Assembly (NCBI RefSeq): GCF_023897065.1
Contig: NZ_JAMHIV010000001.1
Span: forward strand, 372,001 to 436,000
Source: Crossiella sp. SN42
Lineage (GTDB): Bacteria > Actinomycetota > Actinomycetes > Mycobacteriales > Pseudonocardiaceae
Length of the DNA: 64,000 bases
Direction: 5' to 3'
Positions 6,794-15,708 of this stretch are shown here, one piece after another (within the stretch, counting starts at the first letter, position 1; every line of letters begins with the position of its first letter). A model generated the notes under the pieces. The model did no database searches, was not told the origin of the DNA, and worked only from the letters and a program-made list of their open reading frames with translations. The position numbers and the translations under genes are program-made.

Positions 6794-9565
6794 GTGGGTC
6801 TGTTCGAGCGGGACGCCGAGCTGGTGCGGATCGGCGAGCTGCTGACCGCGGCCGCCGCAGGACGCGGGCGAACCGCGCTGGTCGAGGGCGTGCCGGGGAT
6901 CGGCAAGACCGCGTTGCTGGCCGCGGCGGGCGAGCTGGCGGCCGGGCGCGGGTTCCGGGTGCTCACCGCCAGCGGCGGCGAGCTGGAGCAGGACCTGCCC
7001 TTCGCCATGGTCCGGCAGCTGTTCGACCCCGCGCTGCGCGAGGCCGAGCCCGAGGTACGCTCCGGGGCGGCCGCGCTGGCCGCGCCGGTGTTCGCCGCCG
7101 ACGGGGACCAGGTGCCGGTGGGCAACGTGGTGCACGGGCTGTACTGGCTGTGCTCCAACCTGGCCGAGCCCGCGCCGCTGCTACTCGCGGTGGACGACGT
7201 GCACTGGGCGGATGAGGCCTCGCTGCGGTTCCTCTCCCACCTGGCCCGGCGGGTGGGCGACCTGCCGGTGCTGCTCCTGCTCGGCGGCAGGCCGGTGGCC
7301 GGGGACTCGGCGCTGGCCAGGGCGCTCAGCGGGGTCGAGCCGGTGCTGCTGACCCTCGGGTCGCTGTCCGGGCAGGCGGTGAGCCGGTTCGTCCGGGACC
7401 GCCTCTCCCCCGCCGCCGATCCCGAGTTCTGCCGCGCCTGCGCCGAGGCCACCGGCGGCAACCCGTTCCTGCTCACCGAGGCGATCACCGCCCTGCGCGC
7501 GGCCAGGGTGCCCCCGGTGGCCGCGCAGGCCGACCGGATTCCCGGGTTGCAGGCCGCGCCGATCGCCCGCACCGTGCTCACCCGGCTCAACCGGCTAGGC
7601 CCGGAGGCGGTGCGGCTGGCCAGGGCGCTGGCCGTGCTCGGACCCGCCGCCGACCTCACCCGCCCGGCCCGTTTGGCCGGCCTGTCGCTGGACCGGGCGA
7701 GCGAACTGGCCGACCTGCTCGCCCAGGAGTCGCTGCTCACCGGCGGCTACCCGGTGGACTTCGCGCATCCTTTGGTGCGCACCGCGGTCTACGCCGACGG
7801 CACCGACATCCGCCGCGCCGCCGACCACCGGCGCGCGGTGGAGCTGCTCGCCGCCGAAGCGGCCCCGGCCGAACAGCTCGTGCCACACCTGCTGGCCGCC
7901 GCCCCGGCCGCCGACCCCGCCGTGGTCACCGCGCTGTGCGCGGCCGCGGCGGACGCGCTGGGCCGGGGCGCGCCCGAGGCCGCGGCCAGCTGCCTGCGCC
8001 GGGCGCTGGCCGAACCACCGCCCGCCGCCGATCGGCCGCGCCTGCACGCCGAACTGGGCCGGGCGCTGGGCATGGCCAACCGCCCGGCCGAGGCCGCGCA
8101 GGCATTGCGCGCGGCCCTGGAGCTGACCGAGGACCCGGTCACCCGCGGCGAGCTCGCGCTGGACCTGGGCGCGGTGATGGTGCAGACCGGGCGGCCGGAC
8201 GCGGCTTTGGAGACCTTCGAGCTGGCCACCGAGGCGCTGGCCGAAGGCGAGCTGCCGCTGCGGCTGACCGTGGCCTTCTCCATGGCCAGCTTTGTCAGCA
8301 TGCGGCCGCCCACCTCCTGGATCGCCCGGCTGGACCAGCTCGCCGGCACCGTCTCGGCCGAGTCCGAGGCCGGGCGGATGCTGCTGGCCTGCCTGGCTTT
8401 CGGGGCCTGTGCCACCGCCGACCGCCCGGCCTCGGTGGTGGGCGAGCTCGCCGCCCGCGCCGCGCACGGCCCGCTGGCCGAACGCGACCAGTGGATCCTG
8501 GCCAACTTCGCCAGCACCGCACTGGTCATGGCCGACCGCCTGCCCGAAGCCCTCGCGGTGCTCGACCGCGGGATCGAGCACGCCCAGGCGCGCGGCAACC
8601 TGGCCGAGTTCCGCTACCTCGCCGTGCTGCGTTCCCGCACCGCGCTCACCGCGGGCCACCTGCGCGAGGCCGAGGCCGACGGGCGGGCCGCGCTGGCCCT
8701 GCACGAGGTCGACGGCGACCACGAACTGCCGCTGGCGGCCGCGGTGCTGGTGGACGCGCTGGCCGAACAGGGCCACCTGGACGAGGCCCAGGCGGTGCTG
8801 ACCGAGCACGAACTGGACGCCGAGGACGAGGTCCGGATGCTCATCGGTCACTTCGTGCACCTGGCCCGCGGCAGGCTCCGGCTCCGCCAGCAACGCCCGC
8901 GTGCCGCCCTGGCCGACCTGCTGGCCTGCGGCGACGGCCTGGTCAGGGCCGGGTGCGTGAACCCGGGCTTCGCGCACTGGCGGGCCGATGCCGCACTGGC
9001 CTGGCTGGCGCTGGGCGAACCGGCCGAGGCCAGGTCGCTGGCCGAGGAGGAGCTGGCGCTGGCCCGCGACTTCGGCGCGCCCCGCGCGATCGGCATCGCG
9101 CTGCGCACCCTGGGCCTGATCGAGGGCGGCGGCACCCGGCTGGACCGGCTCGCCGAGTCCGTCCAGGTGCTGCGCGGCTCCACCGGCACCCTGGAGCTCG
9201 GCCACTCGCTGATCGAGTACGGCAGCGCGCTGCGCCGTGCCGGGCACCGCACCGACGCCCAGCGCCAGCTCCGCGAGGGCCTGGACCTGGCCGCCCGGCA
9301 CCACGCGCTTCCCCTTGCCGCGCATGCGAAACAGGAGCTCGCCGCGACCGGCGCCCGGCCCCGCCGGGACCTGCTCACCGGGGTCGACGCGCTCACCGCG
9401 AGCGAGCTGCGGGTGGCCAGGCTGGCCGCGGGCGGCGACTCCAACCGGGCCATCGCGCAGACCCTGTTCGTCAGCCGCCGCACCATCGAGGTCCACCTCA
9501 CCAGCGCCTACCGCAAGCTCGGCATCCAGTCCAGGGAGCAGCTGCCCACCGCGCTCGGGGCCTGA
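6794..9565 (+). CDS. LAL-type LuxR-family regulator with AAA ATPase, about 923 aa
   Basis: Large ATP-binding regulator. Walker A is GVPGIGKT (32-39); Walker B lies in LLLAVDDVHWADEASLRFL; the arginine-finger region follows (LLLGGRPVAGDS). The middle 500 residues are helical, TPR-like repeats. The last 60 residues are a LuxR helix-turn-helix: LTASELRVARLAAGGDSNRA, IAQTLFVSRRTIEVHL and YRKLGIQSREQL. LALs activate secondary-metabolite or carbohydrate-use genes. GTG 6794, behind GGCAGGGGT, is preferred over the upstream TTG at 6752. The nearest candidate target is the GH87-type glucanase gene that follows, 205 bp downstream on the same strand. Confidence 0.88.
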   Translation: MGLFERDAELVRIGELLTAAAAGRGRTALVEGVPGIGKTALLAAAGELAAGRGFRVLTASGGELEQDLPFAMVRQLFDPALREAEPEVRSGAAALAAPVFAADGDQVPVGNVVHGLYWLCSNLAEPAPLLLAVDDVHWADEASLRFLSHLARRVGDLPVLLLLGGRPVAGDSALARALSGVEPVLLTLGSLSGQAVSRFVRDRLSPAADPEFCRACAEATGGNPFLLTEAITALRAARVPPVAAQADRIPGLQAAPIARTVLTRLNRLGPEAVRLARALAVLGPAADLTRPARLAGLSLDRASELADLLAQESLLTGGYPVDFAHPLVRTAVYADGTDIRRAADHRRAVELLAAEAAPAEQLVPHLLAAAPAADPAVVTALCAAAADALGRGAPEAAASCLRRALAEPPPAADRPRLHAELGRALGMANRPAEAAQALRAALELTEDPVTRGELALDLGAVMVQTGRPDAALETFELATEALAEGELPLRLTVAFSMASFVSMRPPTSWIARLDQLAGTVSAESEAGRMLLACLAFGACATADRPASVVGELAARAAHGPLAERDQWILANFASTALVMADRLPEALAVLDRGIEHAQARGNLAEFRYLAVLRSRTALTAGHLREAEADGRAALALHEVDGDHELPLAAAVLVDALAEQGHLDEAQAVLTEHELDAEDEVRMLIGHFVHLARGRLRLRQQRPRAALADLLACGDGLVRAGCVNPGFAHWRADAALAWLALGEPAEARSLAEEELALARDFGAPRAIGIALRTLGLIEGGGTRLDRLAESVQVLRGSTGTLELGHSLIEYGSALRRAGHRTDAQRQLREGLDLAARHHALPLAAHAKQELAATGARPRRDLLTGVDALTASELRVARLAAGGDSNRAIAQTLFVSRRTIEVHLTSAYRKLGIQSREQLPTALGA

Positions 9566-9680
9566 ACCGCCCGCACCGCCCAGGCGCCTGAGCGCACCCG
9601 CACCGATTCAGCGCGAACCGTTGACGGCACCGTCATCGGTCTGCAACCTTTGACTCCCCTGCTCGCAAAAAGTCGACTGC

Positions 9681-9703
9681 GATCGCTTAAATCCTTAGCG
9701 ATC
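9681..9703. promoter_or_regulatory. Inverted repeat GATCGCT-N9-AGCGATC in the glucanase upstream region
   Basis: Perfect 7-bp inverted repeat with an AT-rich spacer (TAAATCCTT), 68 bp before the glucanase start. A TTGACG box lies at 9621-9626. The spacing suits an operator for a dimeric regulator; the LuxR-type protein encoded just upstream is the obvious candidate, but that is inference. Confidence 0.4.
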
Positions 9704-9770
9704 AACTGCAACTTCAGCACGAGCCCTGTCACGCGCCCCGCCCTGCGCGGAAAACCGAACAGAGGTCCCC

Positions 9771-12707
9771 ATGCACTGGAAGCAGCTCAGTAGACGGTTG
9801 ACCACCGCCCTGCTCGCCCTCGGCCTGCTCAGCGCCGGGCTGCCGGCCGCGACCGCGCTGGCCGCACCCGCCGACCTGGCCAGGGGCAAGGCGATCGAGG
9901 CCTCCTCCACCACGCAGCACTACGTGGCCGGTAACGCCAACGACGGCAACATCGGCAGCTACTGGGAGTCCGCGGACCACCCGGCCACGCTGACCGTGAA
10001 GCTCGGCGCCAACGCCGACCTGGACTCGGTGGTGCTCAAGCTCAACCCGGACCCGATCTGGGCCGCGCGCACCCAGAGCATCCAGGTGCTCGGCCGCGAC
10101 CAGGGCGGCGCGGAGTTCACCTCGTTGCGCGACCGCGCGGACTACCGCTTCGACCCGCACGGCAACCAGAACTCCGTCACCATCCCGGTCAGGGGCCGGG
10201 CCGCGGACCTGCGGTTGCAGTTCTTCGGCAACACCGGCGCACCGGGCGGCCAGGTCGGCGAGCTCCAGGTCCTCGGCACCCCCGCGCCCAACCCGGACCT
10301 GACCGTGGCCTCGGTCGGCTGGAACCCGCCCAGCCCGGTGGAGACCGACCAGATCACGCTGACCGCCCAGGTCCGCAACACCGGCTCGGCGGCCTCCGGC
10401 GCGACCACGGTGAACTTCAGCCTGGGCGGCGCGGTGGTCGGCAGCGCCCCGGTGGGCGCGCTGGCCGCGGGCGGCTCGGCCGGCGTCTCGGTCAGCGCCG
10501 GGACCAGGCCGGTGGGCAGCTACCCGGTGACCGCGCTGGTCGACCCGAACAACACCGTGGCCGAGCAGAACGACGCCAACAACAGCCACACCGCGCCGAA
10601 CCAGCTCGCCGTGGCCCAGGCCCCCGGCCCCGACCTGGAGGTCCTCGGCGTGGCCTCGAACCCGGCGAGCCCGCCGGTCGGCGCGCAGGTCAGCTTCACC
10701 GTGCGGCTGCGCAACCGCGGCACCAGCACCGCTGGGAACACGGTCACCCGGCTGGCGGTGGGTGGCAGCATGCTGAACACCCCCACCGGCCCGATCGCCG
10801 CGGGCGCGGAGAGCACGGTCGCGGTCAACGGCAGCTGGACCGCCACCAGCGGCGGGGCCACCATCACCGCCACCGCGGACGCCACCGGCGTGCTGGCCGA
10901 GACCAACGAGAACAACAACTCGCTGTCCCACTCGATCGTGGTCGGCCGCGGCGCGGCGGTGCCCTACGTGGAGTACGAGGCCGAGGCCGCCCGCTACCAG
11001 GGCCAGTTGCTCAGCGCCGACCCGCTGCGCACCTTCGGGCACACCAACTTCGCCACCGAGTCATCCGGGCGGCAGTCGGTGCGGCTGACCAGCACCGGGC
11101 AGTTCGTGGAGTTCACCTCGGCCAACCAGGCCAACTCGATCGTGGTGCGCAACTCGATCCCAGACGCGCCCGGTGGCGGCGGCATCGAGGCCACCATCAG
11201 CCTGTACGTCAACGACACCTTCCTCCGCAAGCTCACCCTGTCCTCGCGGCACAGCTGGCTCTACGGCAACAGCGACGGACCCGAGTCGCTGACCAACCGC
11301 CCGCAGCCCGACGCCCGGCGGCTGTTCGACGAGTCGCACGCGCTGCTGGCCAGCTCCTACCCGCCCGGCACCCGCTTCCGCCTGCAGCGCGACGCCGGGG
11401 ACACCGCCGCGTTCTACATCATCGACCTGATCGACCTGGAGCAGGTCGCGCCCCCGGCCAGCCAGCCCGCGGGCTGCACCTCGATCACCAGCTACGGCGC
11501 GGTGCCCAATGACGGCAACGACGACACCGACGCCATCCAGCGCGCGGTCACCGACGACCAGAACGGCGTGATCGGCTGCGTGTGGATCCCGGCCGGGCAG
11601 TGGCGGCAGGAGAAGAAGATCCTCACCGACGACCCGCACAACCGGGGTCAGTTCAACCAGGTCGGGATCAGCAACGTCACCATCCGCGGCGCGGGCATGT
11701 GGCACTCGCAGCTGTACACGCTGACCGAGCCGCACCTGGCCACCGGCGGGATCAACCACCCGCACGAGGGCAACTTCGGCTTCGACATCGACCAGAACAC
11801 CCAGATCTCGGACATCGCCATCTTCGGCTCCGGCCGGATCCGCGGCGGGGACGGCAACGCCGAGGGCGGGGTGGGGCTCAACGGGCGCTTCGGCACCGGC
11901 ACCAAGATCAGCAACGTCTGGATCGAGCACGCCAACGTGGGGGTGTGGGTCGGCCGCGACTTCGACAACATCCCCGAGCTGTGGGGGCCGGGCGACGGGC
12001 TGGAGTTCAGCGGCATGCGGATCCGCAACACCTACGCCGACGGGATCAACTTCACCAACGGCACCCGCAACTCCAAGGTGTTCAACTCCTCCTTCCGCAC
12101 CACCGGTGACGACGCGCTCGCGGTGTGGGCCAACAAGTACGTGAAGAACCAGTCCGTGGACATCGCGCACGACAACCACTTCGTCAACAACACCATCCAG
12201 TTGCCCTGGCGCGCCAACGGGATCGCGGTCTACGGCGGCTACGGCAACCGGATCGAGAACAACCTCGTCTACGACACCATGAACTACCCGGGCATCATGC
12301 TGGCCACCGACCACGACCCGCTGCCGTTCTCCGGGCAGACCCTGATCGCCAACAACGCGCTGCACCGCTGCGGCGGGGTGTTCTGGGGCGAGGCGCAGAA
12401 GTTCGGCGCGATCACCCTGTTCCCGCAGAACCTGCCCATCCCGGGCGTCACCATCCGGGACACCGAGGTGCTGGACTCCACCTACGACGGCATCCAGTTC
12501 AAGACCGGCGGCGGGGAGATGCCAAACGTGGCAATCACCAACGTGCGCATCGACAAGTCCGGCAACGGGGCGGGAATCCTGGCCATGGGCGGGGCGCGGG
12601 GCAGCGCCACGCTGACCAACGTCACCATCACCAACTCCGCCACCGGCCACATTGTCCGCGAACCGGGCTCCACCTTCGTCATCAATGGCGCCGCTCACAC
12701 TCCCTAA
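9771..12707 (+). CDS. Secreted multidomain GH87-like alpha-1,3-glucanase (mutanase/mycodextranase type), 978 aa
   Basis: Domain order: signal peptide (1-31, ending ATALAAP); discoidin-like domain (about 33-168); two CARDB-like beta-sandwich repeats (about 175-280 and 287-390), each with the ADVNNTV..NDANN or N-E-N-N-N type end; a CBM6/35-like domain starting at VPYVEYEAEAARY (about 398-565); and a right-handed beta-helix catalytic domain (570-978). The helix contains YADGINF and TGDDALAVW, which supply Asp757, Asp780 and Asp781, spaced like the catalytic Asp residues of GH87 enzymes. Such enzymes cut alpha-1,3-glucan of fungal walls or dental-plaque mutan. Exported; RBS AGAGGT precedes the ATG. 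Confidence 0.8.
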   Translation: MHWKQLSRRLTTALLALGLLSAGLPAATALAAPADLARGKAIEASSTTQHYVAGNANDGNIGSYWESADHPATLTVKLGANADLDSVVLKLNPDPIWAARTQSIQVLGRDQGGAEFTSLRDRADYRFDPHGNQNSVTIPVRGRAADLRLQFFGNTGAPGGQVGELQVLGTPAPNPDLTVASVGWNPPSPVETDQITLTAQVRNTGSAASGATTVNFSLGGAVVGSAPVGALAAGGSAGVSVSAGTRPVGSYPVTALVDPNNTVAEQNDANNSHTAPNQLAVAQAPGPDLEVLGVASNPASPPVGAQVSFTVRLRNRGTSTAGNTVTRLAVGGSMLNTPTGPIAAGAESTVAVNGSWTATSGGATITATADATGVLAETNENNNSLSHSIVVGRGAAVPYVEYEAEAARYQGQLLSADPLRTFGHTNFATESSGRQSVRLTSTGQFVEFTSANQANSIVVRNSIPDAPGGGGIEATISLYVNDTFLRKLTLSSRHSWLYGNSDGPESLTNRPQPDARRLFDESHALLASSYPPGTRFRLQRDAGDTAAFYIIDLIDLEQVAPPASQPAGCTSITSYGAVPNDGNDDTDAIQRAVTDDQNGVIGCVWIPAGQWRQEKKILTDDPHNRGQFNQVGISNVTIRGAGMWHSQLYTLTEPHLATGGINHPHEGNFGFDIDQNTQISDIAIFGSGRIRGGDGNAEGGVGLNGRFGTGTKISNVWIEHANVGVWVGRDFDNIPELWGPGDGLEFSGMRIRNTYADGINFTNGTRNSKVFNSSFRTTGDDALAVWANKYVKNQSVDIAHDNHFVNNTIQLPWRANGIAVYGGYGNRIENNLVYDTMNYPGIMLATDHDPLPFSGQTLIANNALHRCGGVFWGEAQKFGAITLFPQNLPIPGVTIRDTEVLDSTYDGIQFKTGGGEMPNVAITNVRIDKSGNGAGILAMGGARGSATLTNVTITNSATGHIVREPGSTFVINGAAHTP

Positions 12708-12761
12708 CATTCCCTATCAACGCCCTTTGAAGGAAGTTTGCGGCATGTTACGGTAGCTCGC

Positions 12762-13628
12762 ATGCCGCAACAAGACATCTACCGCTCCCCATCCGGCCGC
12801 CAGCTGCTGCTCGACGGTTACCGGGCACAGCTGGCGGCCTGGCCGGGGACGCCCGAACAGCGGCACGTGCCGACCCCCGAGGGCGAGACCTTCGTGGTCT
12901 CGGCAGGCCCGCTCACCGCGCCGCCACTGGTGCTACTGCACGGCTCGGGCAGCAACTCCGCGCAGTGGGTGGCCCGTTTCGCCGAGCTGACCCCGCACTT
13001 CCGGGTGCACGCGGTCGACATCATCGGCGAGCCGGGCCTGAGCGCGCCGTCCCGGCCGGAGCCGGGCACAGACAGGTACGCGGTGTGGCTGGACGCGGTG
13101 CTGGACCAGCTGGGTCTGTCCGAAGTGGACATCATGGGTTACTCGCTGGGCAGCTGGCTGGCCCTGGACTACGCGATCCGCCGCCCGGCCAGGGTGCGCA
13201 GGCTCGCGCTGACCTGTCCGCCGGGCCTGAGCAGACCGCGGAAGGGCTACCTGCTCAAGGCGGTGCTGCTGGCCCCGTTCGGCCGCTGGGGCAAGCGCCG
13301 CACAGTGGTCGGCATGCTCGGCCGCGGACTGTCCACTGTGGACCTGGATGCGGTGGTCGAGCACACCGTGCGGATGTCCACGCACTACCGGTACCGCAGC
13401 GGCGAGCTCCCGGTCTTCACCGACGAGGAGCTGGCCGGTCTCACCATCCCGGTGCACGTCGTGGTCGGCGCGGAGGACGTCATGTTGGATGCCGCGATCA
13501 CCAAGCAGCGCCTGGAAACCCACGTGCCGCGGGCCACCGTCCGCCTGCTGCCCGGCGTCGGGCACCTGGTGCCGCCACAGGACTCCGAGCTGGAGTTCCT
13601 CACCGCCGAAGGGAGCCGACATGGTTGA
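12762..13628 (+). CDS. Alpha/beta hydrolase, 288 aa
   Basis: The N-terminus (YRSPSGRQLLLDGYRAQLAAW) is that of a common actinomycete hydrolase group whose members begin YRSP-x-G-R. Oxyanion strand: LVLLHGSGSN. Nucleophile elbow: GYSLGSW with Ser. Acid: VVVGAEDVM. His: LPGVGHLVP. All triad residues are present, so an active serine hydrolase is expected; substrate unknown. ATG 12762 is used; an in-frame TTG at 12738 lacks support. The gene overlaps the DUF4180 gene by eight bases, so they are co-translated. Confidence 0.82.
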   Translation: MPQQDIYRSPSGRQLLLDGYRAQLAAWPGTPEQRHVPTPEGETFVVSAGPLTAPPLVLLHGSGSNSAQWVARFAELTPHFRVHAVDIIGEPGLSAPSRPEPGTDRYAVWLDAVLDQLGLSEVDIMGYSLGSWLALDYAIRRPARVRRLALTCPPGLSRPRKGYLLKAVLLAPFGRWGKRRTVVGMLGRGLSTVDLDAVVEHTVRMSTHYRYRSGELPVFTDEELAGLTIPVHVVVGAEDVMLDAAITKQRLETHVPRATVRLLPGVGHLVPPQDSELEFLTAEGSRHG

Positions 13629-13983
13629 GCAGATCCACGGTGTCCCGGTGCTGCACTGCGCGCCCGAGGGCCACCGCCTGGGCGCCGAGCGGGAGGCCAC
13701 CGACCTGATCGGCGAGGCCTGGTCCCGACAGGCGAACACGGTGGTGATCCCGGTGACGCGGCTGTCCGAGGAGTTCTTCCGGCTGGAGACCAGGCTGCTC
13801 GGCGACTTCGCGCAGAAGTTCGTCAACTACGGCATCCGGCTGGTCTTCCTCGGCGACGTGTCCGCGCACGCGGCCCGCAGCAGCGCGCTGACCAGCTACC
13901 TGCGCGAGACCAACCGCGGCAAGCACGTGTGGTTCCTGGCCGACCGCGCCGAGCTCACCGCCCGGCTGGCTCCGGCCGGCTGA
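13621..13983 (+). CDS. DUF4180 protein, 120 aa
   Basis: Short cytoplasmic protein with the DUF4180 pattern: IHGVPVLHCAPEGHRL, DLIGEAWSRQANTVVIPVTRL, EEFFRLETRLLGDFAQKFVNY and a final NRGKHVWFL. The function of the family is unknown; its fold is proposed to be a STAS-like or toxin-antitoxin-related alpha/beta layer, which I cannot confirm. The start is inside the end of the upstream hydrolase gene (ATGGTTGA overlap), a strong sign of coupling. It faces a VOC gene with a 3-bp gap. Confidence 0.8.
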   Translation: MVEQIHGVPVLHCAPEGHRLGAEREATDLIGEAWSRQANTVVIPVTRLSEEFFRLETRLLGDFAQKFVNYGIRLVFLGDVSAHAARSSALTSYLRETNRGKHVWFLADRAELTARLAPAG

Positions 13984-13986
13984 CGC

Positions 13987-14376
13987 TCAAGGGCAGCGGG
14001 TGGCCAGCACGCAGAACTCGTTGTCCTCCGGATCGGCCAGGGTGACCCAGCTGACCCCGTCACCCTGGCCGACATCGGCGTGCCGCGCCCCCAGCTCGAT
14101 CAGGCGGCGGACCTCCTCGGCCTGCTCCCGGTCGGTCGGGTTGAGGTCGATGTGCAGCCGGTTCTTGGCGGTCTTGCCCTCCGGCACCCGCGCGAAGGTC
14201 AGCAGCGGCGGCACCGGACCGGGCCGGTCCTTGCCCTCCGGCACCAGCGGCGAGCCGATGGTCACGATCTCCTCGTCCTGGTGCAGCACCTCGTAGCCGA
14301 GCACCGCGCACCAGAACCGGGCCAGCCCCACGGGATCGGCGCAGTCGATGGCGAGCTCGGCGAACTTGCTGGCCAT
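13987..14376 (-). CDS. VOC-family (glyoxalase-like) protein, 129 aa
   Basis: MASKFAELAIDCADPVGLARFWCAVLGYEV is the standard opening of actinomycete glyoxalase-like domain proteins, and the end, VTLADPEDNEFCVL, matches the metal-site end of that group. The middle LHIDLNPTDREQAEEVRRLIELGA is typical too. The ATG at 14376 is chosen because GGGGAGG lies upstream, in preference to an in-frame start eight codons earlier. Substrate unknown. It converges with DUF4180. Confidence 0.82.
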   Translation of the reverse strand: MASKFAELAIDCADPVGLARFWCAVLGYEVLHQDEEIVTIGSPLVPEGKDRPGPVPPLLTFARVPEGKTAKNRLHIDLNPTDREQAEEVRRLIELGARHADVGQGDGVSWVTLADPEDNEFCVLATRCP

Positions 14377-14428
14377 GGCAGGGACCTCCCCAGTCAAGAT
14401 TTTCCTGCCGGAACCCTACGCTGCCCCG

Positions 14429-14690
14429 GTGACAGTCAGCCCGGACGACCTGGACACCCTGAGGCACACCGCCCGACGGGCCTGGCGGACCCGGCCTGGG
14501 GCTGGGGCTGGCGCTGGATCCGCCGCGGCAGGCGTGTGCCCGGGTGCTGGACCGGATGTTCCCGCACCGCGCCGCAGAGCTGGGCGAGATCGATCCGTGG
14601 CTGGGGTTGCTGTGGGCGACGGACCGGATCTCGTTGCCGGGCAAGGAGCGGCAGACCGGCTGGCGCTGGCGGGGCGCGCCACCGGCTTAG
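14429..14690 (+). pseudogene. Frameshifted small gene, two reading frames
   Basis: No single frame gives a sensible protein. The first frame starts at GTG 14429 with VTVSPDDLDTLRHTARRAW. From about 14490 the sensible sequence continues one frame over as LALDPPRQACARVLDRMFPH, then AAELGEIDPWLGLLWATDRI and LPGKERQTGWRW, ending at TAG 14690. The switch lies in the repetitive GGCCTGGGGCTGGGGCTGGCG tract, where slippage is likely. A one-base indel would restore about 87 residues. It could be a decayed gene or a base-calling error. I do not recognise the family. Confidence 0.45.
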
Positions 14691-14884
14691 CCGCCCGGTG
14701 GTGACGCCGGGGGCACGGCACGGTCGCGCGCCGGTGAACGCCCGTTGATCGGCTCCGGAACCTTTCGCGGACCGCGCCCCAGCGGGACGGACACCGACGC
14801 ACGGCCCTTGACGGGGGTGTGGGTGCCCGCTGGAGCATGGTCACGTCCAGAACCGCCGCCACCACGGTTCACGGAGGTCTGCCC

Positions 14885-15670
14885 ATGCAGCGCAGCGCTG
14901 TGCCCCCACGCCGGAGGCCGCGATGGTTCTCCTTCGCGCGCAACGCAATCGTTGGCGCTGCCGCGCTGGCGGTGGTGTTGCCGGGCGTCGCGTTCGCCGA
15001 GCCGCCCAGGGCACTGCCGGGTAGCGCCCCGGCCGAGGATGCCCGCTGGCAGCCCGCTTTCGACTACGACGGCGACGGTTGTTACCCGACCCCGGCCATC
15101 GGCCCGGACGGCACCCTCAACGCCGGTCTGAAGCCGACCGGGGCGCTCAACGGTAACTGCCGCGACCTGTCGGACCTGAACAACACCAACATGTACTCCC
15201 GCAACCGCTGCAACAACGGCTGGTGCGCCTACATGTACGACCTGTACTTCGAGAAGGACCAGGCGGTGGCCGGGATCGAGAGCGGGCACCGGCACGACAT
15301 CGAGCACGTGGTGATCTGGGTGCAGAACGGGTCCGCCCAGCACGTCTCGACCTCCGCGCACGGCAAGTACACCACCAAGCCCTCCTCGCAGGTCGCCTGG
15401 GAGGGCTCGCACGCCAAGATCGTCTATCACAAGGACGGCATCGGCACGCACTGCTTCCGGCACGCCAGCGCCTCCGAACCGCCGGAGAACCACAAGGGCG
15501 CCTGGCAGTACCCGACCCTGGTGGGCTGGGACAACTACCCGTCCGGGATCAGGGACAAGCTGGTGCAGGCCAACTTCGGCAGCGCCGGGTTCGGGCTGAA
15601 GGACAGCGCGTTCGGCTGGGAGCTGGAGAAGGCCAAGCCCGCCGGCATCCCGTTCAACCCGCACGGCTGA
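14885..15670 (+). CDS. Secreted NPP1-type necrosis-inducing protein (NLP cytolysin), 261 aa
   Basis: ATG 14885 follows a good CGGAGGT. The N-terminus is basic then hydrophobic (RNAIVGAAALAVVLPGVAFAE), a Sec signal peptide cut near residue 39. The mature protein has the NPP1 landmarks: QPAFDYDGDGCYPTPAI, NGNCRDLSDLNNTNMYSRN, YDLYFEKDQAV and the heptapeptide-like GHRHDIEHVVIWV, which keeps the metal-binding His and Asp of GHRHDWE but has Ile for Trp. NLPs permeabilise plant (and some microbial) membranes. Paired Cys residues fit a disulfide. Whether it is active on plants is not known. Confidence 0.85.
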   Translation: MQRSAVPPRRRPRWFSFARNAIVGAAALAVVLPGVAFAEPPRALPGSAPAEDARWQPAFDYDGDGCYPTPAIGPDGTLNAGLKPTGALNGNCRDLSDLNNTNMYSRNRCNNGWCAYMYDLYFEKDQAVAGIESGHRHDIEHVVIWVQNGSAQHVSTSAHGKYTTKPSSQVAWEGSHAKIVYHKDGIGTHCFRHASASEPPENHKGAWQYPTLVGWDNYPSGIRDKLVQANFGSAGFGLKDSAFGWELEKAKPAGIPFNPHG

Positions 15671-15680
15671 GTCCAACCGG

Positions 15681-15706
15681 GCACCGCTCTCCGCCAGGAG
15701 CGGTGC
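15681..15706 (+). terminator. Hairpin terminator after the NPP1 gene
   Basis: GCACCGCTC and GAGCGGTGC form a perfect 9-bp stem with an 8-base loop, 10 bases after the stop codon. It directly precedes the 162-bp inverted-repeat element. Confidence 0.7.
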
Positions 15707-15708
15707 GA

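Noticed and set aside
7595-9496. 633-residue minus-strand protein opposite the LuxR regulator
   Set aside because: Composition rich in Gly/Gln/Arg/His typical of antisense frames in high-GC genes; the plus strand has clear Walker and HTH motifs.
11061-12710. 549-residue minus-strand protein opposite the glucanase
   Set aside because: Antisense shadow with Val/Asp/Gly-rich low-complexity sequence and no domain.
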